57,402 bases of DNA from positions 1 to 57,402 of IMG/VR virus record IMGVR_UViG_3300033150_001005; one strand, given 5' to 3'. The stretch is from a virus. The notes under the pieces were generated by a model that was not told where the DNA came from, did no database searches, and saw nothing but the letters and a program-made list of their open reading frames with translations. Position 1 is the stretch's first letter, and every line of letters starts with the position of its first letter. Made by a program: the position numbers and the translations under genes. Below, piece after piece: positions 40,287 to 47,855 of the stretch.

Positions 40287-41486
40287 TCACTGAATGCTTT
40301 GGACTTGCCCGCCAGCATCCTCATCGCATGTATCAAATGCACCACAAAACCATCCCAATTCGCCCAGAATCGCCTCCGGAATCGCCCGGCGCCGCTCCAC
40401 GTCTTGGACGCTGTAGTACAACGTCATGCTCGCGTCACGATGCCCCATCGTCCGCTGCCGATCTTCCAACGGAATCCCTGGAATCTGGCCGGCTAGCGCC
40501 GAGTGTGCACGCCGAAAGCCGTACCACGTCACCGGGAATCCGAGCGTGTCGGCTAGCTTGCGGAATTGCCGGTTGGCGATGTTGTGCGAGTCAACCGGGG
40601 TTCCCCGGCGGCTCTGGAACAGCGGCGCCTCCGGGTCCTGGCGCTTGGAACGTTCAACCAGCGCCGCCAGCATCCCGGCCAGCTCCGGCGTCAAGCCCTC
40701 GATCCGTTCCCTGGCCGATGTCTTCAAGCTGCCATACTCGCCGCGGTAGTAATTCTCGCGGACGGCTACTGAGTAGGGCGCTAGCATGATTCCGTCCACC
40801 TGCACAGGTTGGGGCGTGAAGTTGCAATTCCGCAGACGGAGTCCACACAATTCCGCCGGCCCCATCGAAGTAGCTACCGATAAAAGTGCCATCTCGCGTG
40901 CTGGCGGCGTGAGCCGTAAGAGCACCAGGCGCAATTGTTCCACCGTGTACGTAGGGCGCCGCTCGTGCCGCACCGCGGGCAAGCTCACCAACCGTGCCGG
41001 ATTCTCCGCCTGGTACAATCGCAGTCTCCGCGCGTGCTCAAAGATGGCGGACAGGCAGTGCTTCGCGTGCAACACCGTCTGCACACTGTAGCCTCGCTCG
41101 AATAGCTGCCGCACAATGCCCTCAATGGTGCCCGCGTCCACATCTGACAGCCTGCACCCGCCCACCAGCGGTTCCAGCATCCGCCACCGGGTGGCATAGT
41201 GCGTTCGCCCGGCCTTTTTCAGCCGCCACACCACCTGTGGCTCAAATTGCGACGCCCAAAACTCGCTGAGTGTCGTGCTGCTGGAGGGGCGGCAGTTGCG
41301 GAGATTGATAGCCGCCATGAACTCTCGGCGCTTCCGCTCGGCCTCCCGGACGCCGACATCTTTCTTGGAACCGATGTACTCGTACCGCCACCTCCAATTC
41401 CCTTCCGCGTCGTACTCCCGGTATTGCACCGTCCAGGTGCTGCGAGACTTCACCCATCTACCCTTCTGACTTCTCGGTCGTGCCAT
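40287..41486 (-). CDS. int: Tyrosine recombinase (integrase)
   Basis: 399 residues from MARPRSQKGRWVKSRSTWTV; an in-frame ATG 17 codons earlier is less likely. N-terminal arm-binding region, core-binding helices (QFEPQVVWRLKKAGRTHYAT), then a catalytic domain. Visible catalytic parts: lysine in GSLKTSARERIEGL, arginine II in WYGFRRAHSALAGQ, MGHRDASMTLYYS with the nucleophile Tyr. The first catalytic arginine position (SMGPAELCGL, normally TGxRxxEL) is Gly, and the usual His of HxxR is Tyr. So it is a divergent clade, or RI is supplied elsewhere. Gene end adjoins attP. Confidence 0.9.
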   Translation of the reverse strand: MARPRSQKGRWVKSRSTWTVQYREYDAEGNWRWRYEYIGSKKDVGVREAERKRREFMAAINLRNCRPSSSTTLSEFWASQFEPQVVWRLKKAGRTHYATRWRMLEPLVGGCRLSDVDAGTIEGIVRQLFERGYSVQTVLHAKHCLSAIFEHARRLRLYQAENPARLVSLPAVRHERRPTYTVEQLRLVLLRLTPPAREMALLSVATSMGPAELCGLRLRNCNFTPQPVQVDGIMLAPYSVAVRENYYRGEYGSLKTSARERIEGLTPELAGMLAALVERSKRQDPEAPLFQSRRGTPVDSHNIANRQFRKLADTLGFPVTWYGFRRAHSALAGQIPGIPLEDRQRTMGHRDASMTLYYSVQDVERRRAIPEAILGELGWFCGAFDTCDEDAGGQVQSIQ

Positions 41487-41533
41487 CGTTGCCTCCATGG
41501 GCATTGTGGCACAAACGGGATTGGGCATCATTC

Positions 41534-41776
41534 TCATCTCAGCGCTTCAGATTCGAGCCGCGGCTCCGCCATCTGTTCGTTGTGCACCTCACGTAAGCCG
41601 AGCTGGCTAGATTCACCAGCCACAGCCATCAGACCCTCAACGCTGAAGCCGTGATGGCGGCACAGACGCCAGGCAGCTTTAGGCTGATTATATGGCGGGA
41701 GGGCTAACGCGGAAATAGCCATTGCGAACCCCTGATAGAAGCCCCGCTCCCAATCGCTCAGCTTTTTTCGTGCCAT
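41534..41776 (-). CDS. Small unknown protein
   Basis: 80 residues: RKKLSDWERGFYQGFAMAIS, then AWRLCRHHGFSVEGLMAVAG. It resembles small phage proteins with one amphipathic helix. Co-oriented with integrase and 47 bases upstream of its likely start. Confidence 0.6.
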   Translation of the reverse strand: MARKKLSDWERGFYQGFAMAISALALPPYNQPKAAWRLCRHHGFSVEGLMAVAGESSQLGLREVHNEQMAEPRLESEALR

Positions 41777-41970
41777 GTCGCATCTTCTTGCTGGCGCTGC
41801 TTCAGCTCTTCCAGTTCCCGTAAGGCGCTCTTATAGTCACGGAGCAGCCTCTCCCACTGTGGGAGCCTCCACCTTGCTAAGCGTTCAGCCGCAGCATGAC
41901 AGGTTGCGACCTCGCACCGAAAACCATCAAGTACCCCGCGATAATAGGCTGGGCTCTCGCGTTCTTTCAT
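41758..41970 (-). CDS. Small helical protein
   Basis: 70 residues; YYRGVLDGFRCEVATCHAAA, LLRDYKSALRELEELKQRQQ is a long helix, probably coiled coil. Overlaps the next gene by 19 bases. The opening 'ERGFYQGF/YYRGVLDGF' of this and the next gene are alike, hinting at paralogy. Confidence 0.6.
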   Translation of the reverse strand: MKERESPAYYRGVLDGFRCEVATCHAAAERLARWRLPQWERLLRDYKSALRELEELKQRQQEDATWHEKS

Positions 41971-42173
41971 CGCTCCTCCTTCTGATCTTTGCGTGGCTGA
42001 AAGCAGTCGCAGTCGTCCTCTCCAAATTCATTCAAATAAACAATGCCTATCGAGGGAATTTCCTCCTGCGGGGCAAAACAGTAACCCCAGTTTGCTCTGA
42101 CGTGCTCGCACCTCCCTGACTTGCAAATCGCTGGGCTATTCGTCGAACGGGATTTTCCTGCCGTGCTTCGCAA
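41967..42173 (-). CDS. Small cysteine-rich protein, start uncertain
   Basis: About 68 residues if it starts at a TTG (42173) with GGGAAG before it, inside the end of the upstream gene. The conserved part is ICKSGRCEHVRANWGYCFAP, then IGIVYLNEFGEDDCDCFQPR, with five cysteines that could bind metal. A longer frame upstream lies over another gene and looks unreal. Confidence 0.45.
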   Translation of the reverse strand: MRSTAGKSRSTNSPAICKSGRCEHVRANWGYCFAPQEEIPSIGIVYLNEFGEDDCDCFQPRKDQKEER

Positions 42174-42486
42174 GTTGCTTCCCATCAATGTCCCCACTGC
42201 ACAGTCCATCAATGATTTCCAGCAGTGTCTCCACATCTCGCTGGTAGTGGGTGGCATATTCCAACAAGATCTTCAACCGCTCCTTGTCGCGTTCCGACAC
42301 TAATGGATCAATTTTGAAGCTCGCCCAGAGGTGATCCGGCGGCAGTTCGTAGTGGTTGGCAATCACGTAATCACAGCCGCCCTTGCAAATCGATGCGAAC
42401 GTTGGGATGGAGCAATCCTTACACCGCCCCTGAATCGATCTGAGCAAATGCTGCACCGCTCGGATTCCGTCAGCTTGTATGTTCAT
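42136..42486 (-). CDS. Unknown early protein
   Basis: 116 residues from MNIQADGIRAVQHLLRSIQG. Several Cys (CKDCSIPTFASICKGGCDY) then long helices (RDKERLKILLEYATHYQRDV, ETLLEIIDGLC). Zinc-binding N-terminus likely. Function unknown. Confidence 0.65.
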   Translation of the reverse strand: MNIQADGIRAVQHLLRSIQGRCKDCSIPTFASICKGGCDYVIANHYELPPDHLWASFKIDPLVSERDKERLKILLEYATHYQRDVETLLEIIDGLCSGDIDGKQLAKHGRKIPFDE

Positions 42487-42683
42487 CGCTTGCCTCCGTA
42501 CTTGCGCTCCCACTCGCGGAGCACCTTTGCCACCAGGTGTCGCATCGGGCGGGTGTCGGTGTCAGTGCATTGCGACAGCGTGTCCATGCAATAGTCGCCG
42601 GTTATAACAAAGATCGGGCAGGCCTCGTGGCAAAGGTGTGATTCCATGGTTTCAAGTTTCCTCTTCAGTTCCTGGTTATTCAC
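42483..42683 (-). CDS. Small Cys-containing protein
   Basis: 66 residues from a GTG that overlaps the resolvase stop (GTGA). HLCHEACPIFVITGDYCMDT, LSQCTDTDTRPMRHLVAKVL. Cysteines could bind metal. No family recognised. Confidence 0.62.
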   Translation of the reverse strand: MNNQELKRKLETMESHLCHEACPIFVITGDYCMDTLSQCTDTDTRPMRHLVAKVLREWERKYGGKR

Positions 42684-43252
42684 TGCATTACCCCCGCTCC
42701 CGCAAACGCCTCCAGCTCCTTGCGGTACTTCTTGGCAATGCGGCTCAAAACTTTCCGCTGGAATTCCGTCAATCCATCCAGCTCGCCCACCAGCGCCCGG
42801 CCGATCTGCGCAAGCACCACGGCATCGGCTTGATTGTTATCTGCCGCTTCAACCCTCCATCGCCGCCAAACCTCGCGGAGGATCAGTGCCTTGTCGGCTT
42901 TAGTGCTCCCTGTTGCAAATTGCTTGAGCTGAACGGGGGCGACAAGAACGTACGGGATTTCGGCCTTATCCAATAAGATCCTTGCCTGCCAGTGCAGCCA
43001 GCCAATCTGAAGGAATGTCGCTGATTTGGAGCCGTAGCTCGGCGATTCAATGACAGCCAGCTTGCCCGCTGGACCGTATGAGGTTACCATCTGCACCGCC
43101 AGCTGCTTCCACAACCACGAGAGCCGATCAGTACCGCTCCTGTCCCCGGTAGAAATCGTGCCAAACCGGTCATACCAGTCGCCAGCCTGGTCCTTGATGC
43201 ACCAGCACCAGCCGGTTGCGGTGAGCGAGAGATCGAGTCCGAGAATCGTCAT
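42680..43252 (-). CDS. RuvC-like Holliday junction resolvase
   Basis: 190 residues from MTILGLDLSLTATGWCWCIK. The RNase H-fold start LGLDLSLTATGW carries the first catalytic Asp; LAVIESPSYGS the Glu; KADKALILREVWRRW and NNQADAVVLAQIGRALVG the last acidic residues. Resolves branched DNA before packaging. A stretch upstream in frame is open but overlaps two small genes and lacks homology. Confidence 0.87.
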   Translation of the reverse strand: MTILGLDLSLTATGWCWCIKDQAGDWYDRFGTISTGDRSGTDRLSWLWKQLAVQMVTSYGPAGKLAVIESPSYGSKSATFLQIGWLHWQARILLDKAEIPYVLVAPVQLKQFATGSTKADKALILREVWRRWRVEAADNNQADAVVLAQIGRALVGELDGLTEFQRKVLSRIAKKYRKELEAFAGAGVMQ

Positions 43253-43350
43253 CAATCCCCCTTGTTGAATAACCAGTCCAGCAGAATGATCAATACGGAG
43301 CCGGCAAGCACCGCGCCGGCGACGAAACCTAGCGCTTCTAGCGGAGTCAT
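43252..43350 (-). CDS. Tiny membrane protein (pair member 1)
   Basis: 32 residues: MTPLEALGFVAGAVLAGSVL then IILLDWLFNKGD. A single transmembrane helix. Start overlaps the preceding gene by four bases and its stop overlaps the resolvase ATG by one base. Clearly paralogous with the next gene upstream (same MTxxEALxFV start). Confidence 0.6.
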   Translation of the reverse strand: MTPLEALGFVAGAVLAGSVLIILLDWLFNKGD

Positions 43351-43457
43351 CGGTTCCTCCTGTCAATCAAGTCATCGAGGAGAATAATTATGATCCCTCC
43401 AATAATGCACCCAAGCGTCCAGGCACAGACAAAAGCTAGCGCTTCTGACAGAGTCAT
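43347..43457 (-). CDS. Tiny membrane protein (pair member 2)
   Basis: 36 residues: MTLSEALAFVCAWTLGCIIG then GIIIILLDDLIDRRNR. One transmembrane helix with a charged end. ATGA overlap with the next gene. Such tiny proteins can modulate membrane events, but the role here is unknown. Confidence 0.6.
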   Translation of the reverse strand: MTLSEALAFVCAWTLGCIIGGIIIILLDDLIDRRNR

Positions 43458-43603
43458 CAGCTCTCCTCGCGGCGATACCGCCGCCGCTGCGCTGCGCTCA
43501 TGCGCCGGCGGGCTTCTTCGCTCACCTCACGGCGCTTGCGCCGCCAAGGAATCGTCAGAATGATTCGGATGTCGCGGTAGCGACGTTCAATCCGCAGCTT
43601 CAT
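43457..43603 (-). CDS. Tiny arginine-rich protein
   Basis: 48 residues: MKLRIERRYRDIRIILTIPW then RRKRREVSEEARRRMSAAQR, RRRYRREES. Strongly basic. Stop overlaps the following ATG by one base. Could bind nucleic acid. Confidence 0.55.
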   Translation of the reverse strand: MKLRIERRYRDIRIILTIPWRRKRREVSEEARRRMSAAQRRRYRREES

Positions 43604-44747
43604 GTTTCACCTCCGGTTCAAGCTGGAAATCCTCACCCGCTTCGCTCGAAGCCTCGCCGGCCGCCTCGCTCTTGCGCCTCGGCATGGCGATTTCATTGGA
43701 ATCAGGTTCCGCTTGCCAGTCCGTCTCCTCTTCCGGCTCCTCATCCTCCGGGTAGAATTCGGCTTCCATGCGTGCGGCTTCTTGCGCTTCCGGGAGTTGC
43801 GGGGATTGCTGGGGGGCACTGGCAAGAGCGACACGCCGGAATTCCTCGCCAGCCTCGATAGCCTTGCGGTAAAGTTCAACTGCATCGCTTGCACGAAGTT
43901 GCAGGCTCACGGCGTACTGAGTTGTCGGCTTGCCTTGGTGTGACGCGCGATAGGGCCGCAGTGTGAGCAACAGCGGGATGCCTGCCACTGTGCCCTGTTC
44001 AGCATTTCCCCTTCCAGTCACGGTGCGAATTCGATGAATGCTTGAGGCGAGATCCGCTGCACTGCGAAACCCCGTGCTGTCAAAGGTGCAGGTCCCGCCG
44101 AGCATGGGGGCATACGCTAGCTGGAAGTTCAAACGGCTGTGCGGCTTACAGACGCGCTTCTCGCCGCGAGCGAGCGGACAGCCCTTGATGTAGCATCTGC
44201 CAACCAGCGGAAAGAACTGCTCGCCTGCCGCCTCTGCTTCAGCCGCAAGCCGCCTTTCCTCCTCGTTTTGAGCGGCGGTGATCCGGCGCCGCGCATTGAT
44301 GCCGTCGCCCTCGCACTTGAGTTCTGCCGCAGTCCACCATTGATATGCGAGTTCGAGCGGCTGATCCGTCAAGAAGACGATGCCGATCTCTGTCGGCACT
44401 GGACCGTGGCGCTCTATCGCTTCCCAATCGGGGTAATAGGAGCCGTCAATACCGATGCGGTGAAAGGTGAAGTAGGGGAACTTGCCCGGATGGCCCCTCA
44501 ATGGTGCCTTGCGCCGCTGCTCGTTGTACGCCTTTTCGGCTTCCACCCGCGAGTCGAACCGCAGCCGCTTCGTGTCCTTGCCAACACCAACCTCAACAAC
44601 CCACTTTTGCGCCCTGTCAATGTAGACGTGGACGGCTGGCCCCTTCGGGTAGCCGATGCCTACCTTGAGGATGCGGACTTCGCGCGTCAATGGCGTGCCA
44701 TCCGGTGAGTGCGTCACACCATAGAGTTTGGTTCTATCGAGCTCCAT
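43587..44747 (-). CDS. gp3-like protein (recombination-directionality-factor family, tentative)
   Basis: 386 residues; RBS AGGAGGTAGC before ATG 44747. VGRCYIKGCPLARGEKRVCK, YAPMLGGTCTFDSTGFRSAA, DLASSIHRIRTVTGRGN and GIPLLLTLRPYRASHQGKPT resemble the gp3/RDF-like family, whose members include excision factors of serine integrases and many phage proteins of unknown role. The C-terminus (EAEFYPEDEEPEEETDWQAE) is acidic and disordered. The integrase here is a tyrosine enzyme, so excision control is not assured. Confidence 0.65.
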   Translation of the reverse strand: MELDRTKLYGVTHSPDGTPLTREVRILKVGIGYPKGPAVHVYIDRAQKWVVEVGVGKDTKRLRFDSRVEAEKAYNEQRRKAPLRGHPGKFPYFTFHRIGIDGSYYPDWEAIERHGPVPTEIGIVFLTDQPLELAYQWWTAAELKCEGDGINARRRITAAQNEEERRLAAEAEAAGEQFFPLVGRCYIKGCPLARGEKRVCKPHSRLNFQLAYAPMLGGTCTFDSTGFRSAADLASSIHRIRTVTGRGNAEQGTVAGIPLLLTLRPYRASHQGKPTTQYAVSLQLRASDAVELYRKAIEAGEEFRRVALASAPQQSPQLPEAQEAARMEAEFYPEDEEPEEETDWQAEPDSNEIAMPRRKSEAAGEASSEAGEDFQLEPEVKHEAAD

Positions 44748-44748
44748 G

Positions 44749-45210
44749 CTACCTCCTGTCGGTGTCGCTTCCCTGGCTATTCTCCACCGGCGCATCCGGC
44801 TGCTTTGCCTTGCCGGGATCACCGAGTTCCGCTTCCAGCCAATCAGCGAACGGACCGGTCGAAACTTCGATCTTATAATCCATTGTTTTTCCGTCCGTGA
44901 CGCGGAATGTCGTAATGCCATATAGGTCGATCCCCGCCTTGTCGCCGTATTTGGTCGGCACACGCTCAAGCATGATGTCGGGCTTCGGATTATCTGGACT
45001 GACAACCTGGAAATCCCAAAGCCGGTGAATGGCAGGCGGCACTGGTTTATCGTGTTCCAGATGCTCCGCAGCCTGCCGCAAGATTAACACTTGGAAGTTT
45101 CGGATGGCTCTTATGGGATCGTCCGTTGCAACGTCGCAACCAGCCACGGAAGGAACGACGACTCTCCATTTGTCCCCGTTTCGCATCATCTTGATTCGGA
45201 TCTGATTCAT
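44749..45210 (-). CDS. Unknown early protein
   Basis: 153 residues from MNQIRIKMMRNGDKWRVVVP. Beta-rich (VPSVAGCDVATDDPIRAIRN, IDLYGITTFRVTDGKTMDYK) with an acidic end. Between the gp3-like and coiled-coil genes; probably part of the recombination group. Not recognised. Confidence 0.6.
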   Translation of the reverse strand: MNQIRIKMMRNGDKWRVVVPSVAGCDVATDDPIRAIRNFQVLILRQAAEHLEHDKPVPPAIHRLWDFQVVSPDNPKPDIMLERVPTKYGDKAGIDLYGITTFRVTDGKTMDYKIEVSTGPFADWLEAELGDPGKAKQPDAPVENSQGSDTDRR

Positions 45211-45902
45211 GCCTGCCTCCTGCCGGCACGAACAACCTGCTCGGCGATAACCCTGACTCCCGGCAGTTGCGCTGATCCCCTCGTGGCCCGCGCCCACTGG
45301 TTCAGTGCCTTCATGTTCGGCTCAATGAGAGCGGGCGGAACGGTGCCGTTGACGACGCCGCCAGCCAGTGCCTTCAGGTCAGTCACCTCCGCGCGAAAAA
45401 CGGTTACCGTCGAGATCCCTTTCGTCTTTGGGGGCTCTGGCGGCTTTGAAACAGGCAAAGGCTGCCGTCCCGCTTCCTGAAGGATCGCCTCAACCTCAGC
45501 GGCCGCTGCTCCCTCTTTCTCGGCTTCAATAGCGGCACGTAGCGCCTGCTCTTCCGCTCGCCGCCTTGCTTCTTCCTCGGCCTTGCGCCTGGCCTCCTCA
45601 GCCTCTCGCTGCCTCTTGAGCCGGTAGTCCCTCGTGCGTTGCTTGATCACGGCTTCCGCCTGTCGGAGCGGCTCCAACATGCGTTTCTCGGCGGCGACGA
45701 CGGCCTTCCACGCCTCATGCGCCTTCCGCTTGATTGGACCATGGTGTGCCGTGATCTCTTTCTCCAGATCCTTGATGCCGAGCAGCATTTCATCCGCCTG
45801 CATCAAGGCTTCATCGCTAGTGATCTGAAGCGCTTGCGCCCGCTCCGGCCACGTCATGGCCTGCTGCTCCAGTTCCCTGGGTGCTACCGCCGCTTCAGCC
45901 AT
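45207..45902 (-). CDS. Coiled-coil protein of the recombination module
   Basis: 231 residues; residues ~60-150 are a charged helix (REAEEARRKAEEEARRRAEE). The end, FRAEVTDLKALAGGVVNGTV and MKALNQWARATRGSAQLPGV, RVIAEQ is typical of phage proteins that follow a PD-(D/E)XK nuclease and precede a single-strand annealing or gp3-like gene. May be a nuclease or SSB partner. Overlaps the nuclease by eight bases. Confidence 0.72.
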   Translation of the reverse strand: MAEAAVAPRELEQQAMTWPERAQALQITSDEALMQADEMLLGIKDLEKEITAHHGPIKRKAHEAWKAVVAAEKRMLEPLRQAEAVIKQRTRDYRLKRQREAEEARRKAEEEARRRAEEQALRAAIEAEKEGAAAAEVEAILQEAGRQPLPVSKPPEPPKTKGISTVTVFRAEVTDLKALAGGVVNGTVPPALIEPNMKALNQWARATRGSAQLPGVRVIAEQVVRAGRRQA

Positions 45903-46494
45903 TCGTCCTGCTCCTTTCCTGCTTTGCCCTCATCACCGTCAGGGCGGCGAGGAAGATGTTGAAGTCCTCCTGCCACTGCTTGCTTGAGAACTCTTGCACC
46001 TGATAGGCGCCGTCTGATTTGAGCGCCACCGCCATGCGGCGGTAGCTTCGCGGCTCCTCGAAGAACGCTGCGTAAGCCGCAAGCTGGATGCTCACCCACC
46101 ACGGCATGGCGCCCGTCTTGATATCAATGATCCACTTGTCGCCGGCCGGAAATGCACCCAGCCGGTCCAGCGTGCCAGCGTAGCCATACGTCGGATTGTA
46201 GCCGCGATGCTCGATCAATTCGGGCTTGAATTGTGTCTCCTGCCGGAAGCGCCGCCATGCCTCAACGTAGCCGCGCAGCGAGGCGTCAAGGGTGTTCCAG
46301 TCCAGGTCGTTCTCGTCGTCATACCGGGTGGCCTCGTGCACAGCAATGCCCCGGCGCAGCGCGCGATCCCGAACGTCCCAGGCAAGGTGAGAGTAGTCCG
46401 AGATGCCTACGCCTTCCAGGATGGAAGTGACGTTCGGGACGACCGTGCCGCCGACACGGTACGTATGAGTGTCTGAATCGAATTCAAGCGCCAT
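45895..46494 (-). CDS. PD-(D/E)XK nuclease (RecB/Cas4-like)
   Basis: 199 residues from MALEFDSDTHTYRVGG. The core is YAGTLDRLGAFPAGDKWIID, IKTGAMPWWVSIQLAAYAAF: G-x-LDR, the catalytic Asp, and IDIKTG (DxK), followed by QLAAYA (QxxxY). Probable exonuclease that makes 3' single-strand ends for recombination. RBS AGGAG precedes. Confidence 0.87.
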   Translation of the reverse strand: MALEFDSDTHTYRVGGTVVPNVTSILEGVGISDYSHLAWDVRDRALRRGIAVHEATRYDDENDLDWNTLDASLRGYVEAWRRFRQETQFKPELIEHRGYNPTYGYAGTLDRLGAFPAGDKWIIDIKTGAMPWWVSIQLAAYAAFFEEPRSYRRMAVALKSDGAYQVQEFSSKQWQEDFNIFLAALTVMRAKQERSRTNG

Positions 46495-46505
46495 CGCAGC
46501 TCCTG

Positions 46506-46700
46506 TCAGGAATACCAACGCGGAATCGCCCGGAAGAGTCTCGGAATCTCTGGATCAATCTTGGCTAGCACCGCAAGCAGGGCTTCATCGGCCCTAATGT
46601 GGGCTACTTCAATTTCATCATCCGACTCCGCATATTCCCTGCATTCTTTGAGTTTCGCCTTCAGGTTTTTAATGTCCTCCGGCGTTATTAGCATGTCCAT
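46506..46700 (-). CDS. Small acidic protein
   Basis: 64 residues; LKAKLKECREYAESDDEIEV, AHIRADEALLAVLAKIDPEI. Helical. Start ATG 46700 or 46694. Function unknown. Confidence 0.6.
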   Translation of the reverse strand: MDMLITPEDIKNLKAKLKECREYAESDDEIEVAHIRADEALLAVLAKIDPEIPRLFRAIPRWYS

Positions 46701-46712
46701 TGTTCTTCCCCT

Positions 46713-46931
46713 CTATTCACGTCGTAATCCTTGATTTTGGTCCGCCCATCTTTCGCAGACCCCCCTCGCCAACTCATCAACCATGTCCCGCAGCTTATCC
46801 AGAGCCGCCATTGCCACGACAACACGGTCGGCTATCTTTCCGAGGTCATTATTAAGCGCCTTAAGTTGGTTCAGGATCGCTGCGGATTGGTGCAACTCCT
46901 TCACTGTTTGCTCGTCGTTAAATGCGGTCAT
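46713..46931 (-). CDS. Small helical protein directly behind array 1
   Basis: 72 residues from MTAFNDEQTVKELHQSAAIL; helical coiled-coil (LNQLKALNNDLGKIADRVVV, LDKLRDMVDELARGV). Its ATG abuts the first core of the 18-bp repeat array, whose last spacer and core supply the Shine-Dalgarno (GGAGGAG). The frame is open through the array (Arg-x-Pro...Ser-Glu-Pro repeats) but the strong RBS supports this start. First gene of the early operon after the array. Confidence 0.65.
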   Translation of the reverse strand: MTAFNDEQTVKELHQSAAILNQLKALNNDLGKIADRVVVAMAALDKLRDMVDELARGVCERWADQNQGLRRE

Positions 46932-47121
46932 TTGTTCGCTCCTCCCGGTTGGCGCTCTCAACCTATATGGCTCGCTCTTACCTCCTGGCACTCTCTGTTT
47001 CACTGGCTCGCTCGCGTGGCTTGGTGTTCTCTCGTCGTTTGGCTCGCTCCCCCTATTTGGTGCTCTCGGCAAGGTTGGCTCGCTCAGGTTTTTTGGTGCT
47101 CTCGCCGCCGCTGGCTTGATG
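46932..47121. repeat. Array 1 of alternating 10-bp cores with exact 18-bp period
   Basis: Eleven cores at exact 18-bp steps from 46932 to 47112. Plus-strand cores TGGCTCGCTC (46968, 47004, 47040, 47076) alternate with TGGYRYTCTC forms (46950, 46986, 47022, 47058, 47094); the end units are degenerate (TTGTTCGCTC, TGGCTTGATG). The 8-bp spacers are all different. It fills the space between a terminator and the early gene start. Same design as array 2 (19576-19677), 27 kb away. Confidence 0.92.
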
Positions 47122-47126
47122 CTTTC

Positions 47127-47161
47127 GCAAAAAGCGGGGAGCAGCGCCGCCACCGCTCCCC
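47127..47161 (-). terminator. Rho-independent-like terminator
   Basis: On the minus strand GGGGAGC (47161-47155) pairs with GCTCCCC (47142-47136), loop 12, followed by GCTTTTTGC (47135-47127). It closes the small-gene operon that ends at 47187, just before array 1. Confidence 0.65.
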
Positions 47162-47186
47162 GGATCGCAGGAGGGAGGAAAAGGCA

Positions 47187-47399
47187 TCATGACCGGTCCT
47201 CCAGCCACTTAGCGGCCAGCGCAAAGGCCGCCGCCCGATCCCGCTCGATCTTCTGGCGCTCCGCCCATCGACGCAGCCGCCGCCGCTCGTCGGGTGAAAG
47301 CGGCTCGCCCTCATCATCGGCACCGGGCAGGAAATCGTCACCCTCCGGCAAGCGCTCCTCGTCTTGCAAGCGGAACAGGTGCTCTAGCGATTCGTGCAT
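47187..47399 (-). CDS. Small charged protein
   Basis: 70 residues; acidic start (RLQDEERLPEGDDFLPGADD) and basic helical end (RRRLRRWAERQKIERDRAAA). Last gene before the terminator. Not recognised. Confidence 0.65.
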   Translation of the reverse strand: MHESLEHLFRLQDEERLPEGDDFLPGADDEGEPLSPDERRRLRRWAERQKIERDRAAAFALAAKWLEDRS

Positions 47400-47680
47400 C
47401 AGACGGGAACCCCCTTCTGCCGCAAGCGCTCCGCCATGTCGCTGTCACGCCACGCCCTGAATGCTGCCACCTCTTCAGGGAAGCCGCGTGCCAATCGCTC
47501 CAGGTTCTCCGGATCGGCCAGGCGGATTGCCTCAAACAAAGCCGCCTTGAAGTCCCCAAGCATCCGGAACTGCCACATGATGATCAACGTCTCGCGCTTG
47601 CCGAATTCATGGCGCCGCAATGCCTCGTGCAAGCGCTCCCACGTGAAGGTGGATGCTAAGGGATCAACTGCCGTAGCCAT
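47399..47680 (-). CDS. Small helical protein
   Basis: 93 residues; FTWERLHEALRRHEFGKRET, LADPENLERLARGFPEEVAA, FRAWRDSDMAERLRQKG. Overlaps its neighbours by 17 and one bases. Unknown function. Confidence 0.65.
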   Translation of the reverse strand: MATAVDPLASTFTWERLHEALRRHEFGKRETLIIMWQFRMLGDFKAALFEAIRLADPENLERLARGFPEEVAAFRAWRDSDMAERLRQKGVPV

Positions 47681-47855
47681 CGCTCTTCGCCTCCATTCTC
47701 TTCCGGAGCCGCTGCTCCGTCTGTGCCATCAGCTCCTTAATCTCCTTCACTGTGCGCAGGGAGCAGTCGACCTCCACATGGCGGCCATGCTCGTAGCCAG
47801 CCCAAAATCCCGTGGCGCCAACGAGCAGAAAGAGCGCTAATTCTATGAGCATCAT
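47664..47855 (-). CDS. Small membrane protein
   Basis: 63 residues from MMLIELALFLLVGATGFWAG (one transmembrane helix), then YEHGRHVEVDC and a charged helix (KELMAQTEQRLRKRMEAKSD). Topology N-in or N-out not decided. Unknown role; early operon. Confidence 0.6.
   Translation of the reverse strand: MMLIELALFLLVGATGFWAGYEHGRHVEVDCSLRTVKEIKELMAQTEQRLRKRMEAKSDGYGS

Noticed and set aside
40103-40345. 80-codon minus-strand frame downstream of the integrase
   Set aside because: It translates the partial tRNA and attP sequence and overlaps the integrase end; no RBS or domain.
46932-47121. Array 1 as a CRISPR
   Set aside because: Repeat cores are 10 bp and spacers 8 bp, far below CRISPR sizes, cores alternate in two types, and there are no cas genes.
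46783-47460. 225-codon plus-strand frame running through array 1
   Set aside because: An 18-bp period keeps several frames open on both strands, so long frames here are expected by chance; the flanking parts overlap real minus-strand genes.
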